DNA of 64,000 nt from NCBI GenBank assembly GCA_034440635.1, contig JAOTON010001028.1:1364001-1428000 (forward strand). The letters run 5' to 3'. Positions 60,501 through 64,000 of the stretch are shown piece by piece. The translations under genes were made by a program, and so were the position numbers. The notes under the pieces are model-generated. The model was not told the origin of the DNA. It made no database searches and worked only from the letters and a program-made list of their open reading frames with translations. Origin of the DNA: Lepas anatifera. Lineage: Eukaryota; Arthropoda; Thecostraca; Lepadidae. Every line of letters begins with the position of its first letter. Positions within the stretch are counted from its first letter, which is position 1.

Positions 60501-61706
60501 CCCCTGGGACCAAGCTCAGGGGCCCCCGAGATCAATGTTCGGTATTCCAGAGCCTCGATACCGATGATCAGGGGCCCCTGAGACCAAGCTCGGGGGTCAC
60601 CTGAGACCAAGCTTGGGCGTTCCCTGAGACCAAGCTCGGAGGGCCCCTGCCACCAAGCTCGGGGCCCCTGAGACAAAGCTCGGGGGCGCTGAGACCAAGC
60701 TCGGGGCACCCTGAGACAAAGATCAGGGGCCCCCGAGACCAATGCTCGTATTTTCCAGTGCATACGGTCAGCCTTATGCATCCGATGCCCTCAGATGCCC
60801 CCCTGAGATCAAGGTCGAGGGCCCCTGACACTAAACTCGGGGAGAGGGGGCCTGAGACCAAGCACGGGGGTTATCTGAGACCAAGCTCGGAGGGCTTCCT
60901 GACACCAAGCTCGGGGCCCTGAGACCAAACTCGAAGGGCCCCTGAGACCAAGTTCGGGAGCTCCCTGGGACTAAGCTCGGAGGGCCCCAGACACTTAGCT
61001 CGGGGCCCCTGAGACCAAGATCGGGGCCCTGAGACAAAGCTCGGGGCCCCTGACACTAAGCTCGGGAAGAGGGGGCCTGAGACCAAGCTTGGGGGCACCC
61101 CTGAGACCAAGCTCGGGGTCCCCTGAGACCAAGCTCAGGGGCCCTGAGACCAAGCTCGGGGTTATCTGAGACCAAGCTCGGAGGGCTCCCTGACACCAAG
61201 CTCGAGGGGCCCCTGGCACCAAGCTCGGGGGCCCTGAGACCAAACTCAAAGGGCCCCCTGAGACCAGGCTCAGGAGCTCCCTGAGACCAAGCTCGGAGGG
61301 CCCCCAGACACAGCTCGGGGCCCCTGTGACCAAGCTTGAGCCCTGAGAACAAGCTCCGGGGCCCCTGAGACCAAAATCGAAAGGCCCGTGAGACCAAAGT
61401 CGAAAGGCCCGTGAGACCGAGCGCGGGGGAGGGGCCCTGAGACCAAGCTCGGGGGCCCTGAGGCTAAGCTCGGGACTCTCTGAGACTGAGCACAGGGGTC
61501 CCCCAAGATCAATACATCAATACATCAATGTATTCGGTACTCTGGAGTCCTCGATACCGATTATCGGGGACCTCCTGAGACCAAGCTCGGAAGGCCCCCA
61601 GGCCAAGCTCAGGGGCCCCGAGATCAATGTTCCTGTTTTTAGTGCATAAGGTCAGCCCAAGAGGGTCCGCGGACCCAGGGACGCCCCTCCCCTGGCTACG
61701 CCACTG
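57574..61706. mobile_element. hAT-like element B with satellite interior, nested in A
   Basis: Inverted ends CAGTGGCGTAGCCAGG and CCTGGCTACGCCACTG are flanked by tcagaaca (57566-57573) and tcaaaaca (61707-61714), 7 of 8 identical. The left ~1 kb is AT-rich. From about 58560 to 61640 the DNA is a 20-22-bp satellite: GACTCTCGGGGGCCCCTGAG types on the left grade into CCCCTGAGACCAAGCTCGGG types on the right. Near 59779-59842 an internal end-like pair (CAGTGGTTCAG, GGCTACACCACTG) interrupts the array. The satellites on its two sides in element A are alike and differ from B's, which confirms the nesting. No transposase. Confidence 0.85.
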
Positions 61707-62461
61707 TCAAAACATCTCAAGGGGCCCATTTAAGCTCACGGCCGCCAGGTCAGTGGCTGTAAAGCCTTATAGGGGGTCCCAGACCATCTCAGGGGCCCTC
61801 AGTTCCACACAGAGGCCCATATTAGCTCTGATGACCAGATAAGCTTAAGGGCCCGGATCATCCAGGGGCCCCTTGTCGGCATATATGGGGTTTCAGAACA
61901 GTTCAGGGTTTCAATTAAAGCTTATAACCCAATTTCAGGGCACGGGCCCTATTACTGTGGAGGGGCCTCGGATAAATTTAGGGTGTTCTGTGCATCACAG
62001 GGGATCCAGATTAGCTCAAGGGACAATATTAACGTTACGATCCCAGCTCAGCTCAGCCCCCTCCCCCCAGGTCGGTGGATATAGGGTCTGGCCAACTCAC
62101 GGGGCCCTGTTCAAGGTCACGGCTTCTAGCTCAATTTAGGCATCCTAGAAGAGTTCATGCTGCCCAAACCATCTCAGGGGCGCTCAGTTCAGCTCAAGGG
62201 GCCCAGATTAGCTCGTATGACATCAGAGGCCAGTTCAGGGGCCCCGGAGAAGCTCAGGGGACCTTAAAATAGACCCATAGGACCTTAACTTAATTTATGG
62301 GCACAGGCAACTTTAACGGGGTTCCAGGGCAAGCTATAGGGCCAGTTTGAGCTTCTTGCTTGATATTACAGTTGTTGATATTCTTATCTCCGTTGCGGGG
62401 GCCCATCACATAAAAGTGGGGGGGGCAGTGGCCCCCTTGCCCCCCGGTTCCTACGCCTATG

Positions 62462-63802
62462 CTTACCAGACAAATACTGCCTGAAATCCTCAGATTACTT
62501 TGTTGACATCATCCATGCAAGCCAACCTGACGGTTTAATGGCATCCCTAGACGTGGAAAGCCTATTTACCAACGTCCCTATACCAGAAACAATTGACATC
62601 ATTCTGAACTGGGTCTATAACCACTCGGCCCTCCCACCACCTTGCCTGACATCCCAACTCCTCAAGAAAATGCTCCTGGCCTGCACAGCAGAAGCGCTCT
62701 TTCGCTGCCCGTCTGGACATCTCTATCGTCAAACAGATGGGGTTGCTATGGGGTCTCCTCTGGGCCTCTCTTTGCAAACATGTATATGTGCAAGGTAGAA
62801 AACCAAGTGCTGGAAAACATCATTCCAAAACCAACACAATATTGCCGATATGTTGATGATCTGTACCTCCAGGTTAAGGATGCTGAGCATCTAGAAGTAT
62901 TGAAAGCGACAATGGAAGAGCAATCAGTGTTAAAGTTCACTACCGACATCAGCACTGAGCAGCGCATCGCATTTTTGGACATCGACATAGACGCAAGTGA
63001 CGGCACATTCAAGACAAAGGTATACCGTAAACCCACCAACACAGGACGTTGCATGAATGGACTAAGTGAATGTCCTGAGAGATACGGGATTGGCGTGATA
63101 AGATCCTACATCAGAAGAGCAGTCAAGTATTGCAACACATGGGAGTCAGTCCATGAAGAGATTCAACATTCAAAGCAGATGCTTGCAAATAACAACTTCT
63201 CCAACAGTGACATCGACAGAGAAATCACATCCCAACTTGCCAAATACGCTAAGCAAGAGCAGAGAACTGAGCAAAATACATTAAAGCTCTACTACCAGAA
63301 CCAGATGTCTCCTTCATATAAGGTAGACGAACGTGTCTTAAAGAACATTATAAACAACAACCTGATGCCTACGAACAAAGATAACAAGATCAAGCTCATT
63401 GTCTACTACAAGAGCAAAAGAACAAAAAACCTTTTCATGAAAAACAACATGACCTCCAGCACCGAACCATTCCAACGCACCTGTGTAGTGTACAAGTTTA
63501 CTTGCCCACATGACGACTGTCAGCGTCATCCCTGTCACTACATAGGTGCAACAACGACCACCCTATCAAGGAGATGCACAATGCACGAGAACACCAGGGG
63601 CCCACACGAACATATGGCACAACAACATGGAATTGAACTGACGAGACAAGACTTACAGGAGAACACGGTCATCATGAAATCATGTAGAGATCATCGAAAG
63701 TTGTGGATATTTGAGGCACTCCTGACCATCAAGGAACGTCCTTTCATAAATAAGCAGGTCAATTCCTATCGCAGAACTGAACTATTTGGCAGTGACTTCT
63801 AA
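62462..63802 (+). pseudogene. Penelope-like element, RT core and GIY-YIG part
   Basis: It opens LPDKYCLKSSDYFVDIIHAS and MASLDVESLFTNVPIPETID (RT motif A region, catalytic D in LDVES), then YRQTDGVAMGSPLG (motif B). One base is missing near 62763, and the next frame continues LFANMYMCKVENQVLENI, YCRYVDDLYLQ (motif C, YVDD), then IAFLDIDIDAS and KVYRKPTNTGR. The last 110 residues hold the endonuclease: CVVYKFTCPHDDC (GIY-equivalent with the PLE Cys linker), HYIGATTTTLSRRC (YIG), and IFEALLTIKERPFINKQ with the conserved Glu and Asn. Apart from the frameshift the region is intact to the stop at 63802, so this end decayed less than the 5' part. Confidence 0.95.
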
Positions 63803-64000
63803 TTCTGATATTAAAAATGGGGGGGAGTGTCTACTCGGTAGTTATCGACATATAATTTGTTCAGCCGTACTAATCAATGTTGCATTAATCTATTCATGTG
63901 TAATGGTCTCACAGCAGTGAAGTGCTCCATCCCTTTTTTCCGCTCGAGGAACTAACAGAATTATTCAAAACCATGAAACACTAGTGAGTTATCTTAAGTT
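63803..64000. other. 3' tail/flank of the Penelope-like element
   Basis: AT-rich sequence after the stop, with a G-run at 63819-63825. No terminal repeat was recognised before the window ends. Confidence 0.4.

Larger units (their letters stand above)
55888..62461. mobile_element. hAT-like element A with satellite interior, 6.6 kb
   Basis: Inverted ends CAGGGGCGTAGGAACGG and CCGGTTCCTACGCCTATG are flanked by a perfect 8-bp duplication cttaccag (55880-55887, 62462-62469). Host coding sequence resumes in frame across it. Left 500 bases are AT-rich; a SINE lies at 56490-56660. Then 57000-57573 and 61707-62340 are a 20-bp satellite of the type AGCTCAGGGGCCCAGATT, the reverse complement of the unit in element C. 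Element B sits in the middle. The short piece GGGGGCCCA.. near the right end also occurs near 56935, which suggests duplicated subterminal sequence. No transposase. Confidence 0.9.
54824..63802 (+). mobile_element. Penelope-like retroelement, split by a hAT-like insertion
   Basis: Two parts, 54824-55887 and 62462-63802, read on as one element when the inserted hAT-like DNA and one copy of its duplication are ignored. It encodes an N-terminal region, a Penelope-type reverse transcriptase (YVDD at 62849-62860) and a C-terminal GIY-YIG endonuclease. The 5' end starts flush against the microsatellite, so the copy may be 5'-truncated. After the stop at 63802 comes an AT-rich 3' tail of unknown length. 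Confidence 0.92.

Noticed and set aside
60175..61512. Many minus-strand frames rich in LVSGAPELGLRG-type repeats
   Set aside because: Shadows of the 20-22-bp satellite in hAT-like element B. Units vary in length, so no frame is maintained.

Overview
This window looks like repeat-rich nuclear DNA from an arthropod. The evidence is a (TTAGG)n-type tract at 31701-31745, spliced eukaryotic genes with GT-AG introns, a clip-type serine protease homolog gene, P-element and Penelope-like coding relics, and a dense load of hAT-like, TTAA-flanked and TA-flanked DNA elements and tRNA-derived SINEs. An Mdm2 homolog makes a non-insect arthropod (crustacean, chelicerate or myriapod) more likely than a fly-like insect. 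I cannot name the species. Most long open frames here are chance or repeat-driven, so only a few genes can be supported.

Genes. All firm genes lie on the minus strand. (1) At 642-1113 there is a possible small secreted cysteine-rich protein, with a signal-peptide exon behind a TGACGTCA site. (2) At 17614-24123 lies the 3' part of an Mdm2-like E3 ubiquitin ligase gene: a basic SRPS..RRAS exon, a Pro/Ser-rich exon, a RanBP2-type zinc-finger exon, and a last exon holding a coding minisatellite followed by an Mdm2-type C-terminal RING. The splice phases of these exons agree. (3) At 42932-44878 is a decayed P-element (THAP9-like) transposase. (4) At 51433-53414 are two phase-compatible exons of a clip-type serine protease homolog whose catalytic Ser is Gly; the last exon carries a one-base frameshift. 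On the plus strand a short possible first exon (M-D-I-R-K-F-F start) sits at 47416-47445.

Mobile DNA by region. 1705-9505 holds two abutting TTAA-flanked fold-back elements. Three copies of another TTAA-flanked family (9799-10650, 12401-13254, 40615-41834) are packed with AGGTCA hexamers. A 4.1-kb hAT-like element (26721-30843, perfect 8-bp target duplication) is filled with a roughly 20-bp GGGCCCCTGAG-type satellite. A cluster of small hAT-like MITEs lies at 33306-34140. A roughly 365-bp MITE family occurs at 37915, 40821 and 45263, each copy with an 8-bp duplication. At the right end a Penelope-like element (54824-63802) starts against 570 bp of (CA)n/(CGCA)n. It is cut by a 6.6-kb hAT-like element (55888-62461), which is itself cut by a 4.1-kb hAT-like element (57574-61706).

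The most unusual theme is that several hAT-like elements with different terminal repeats have interiors made almost wholly of related 20-22-bp GC-rich satellite units. Two of them carry what looks like the same unit in opposite orientation.
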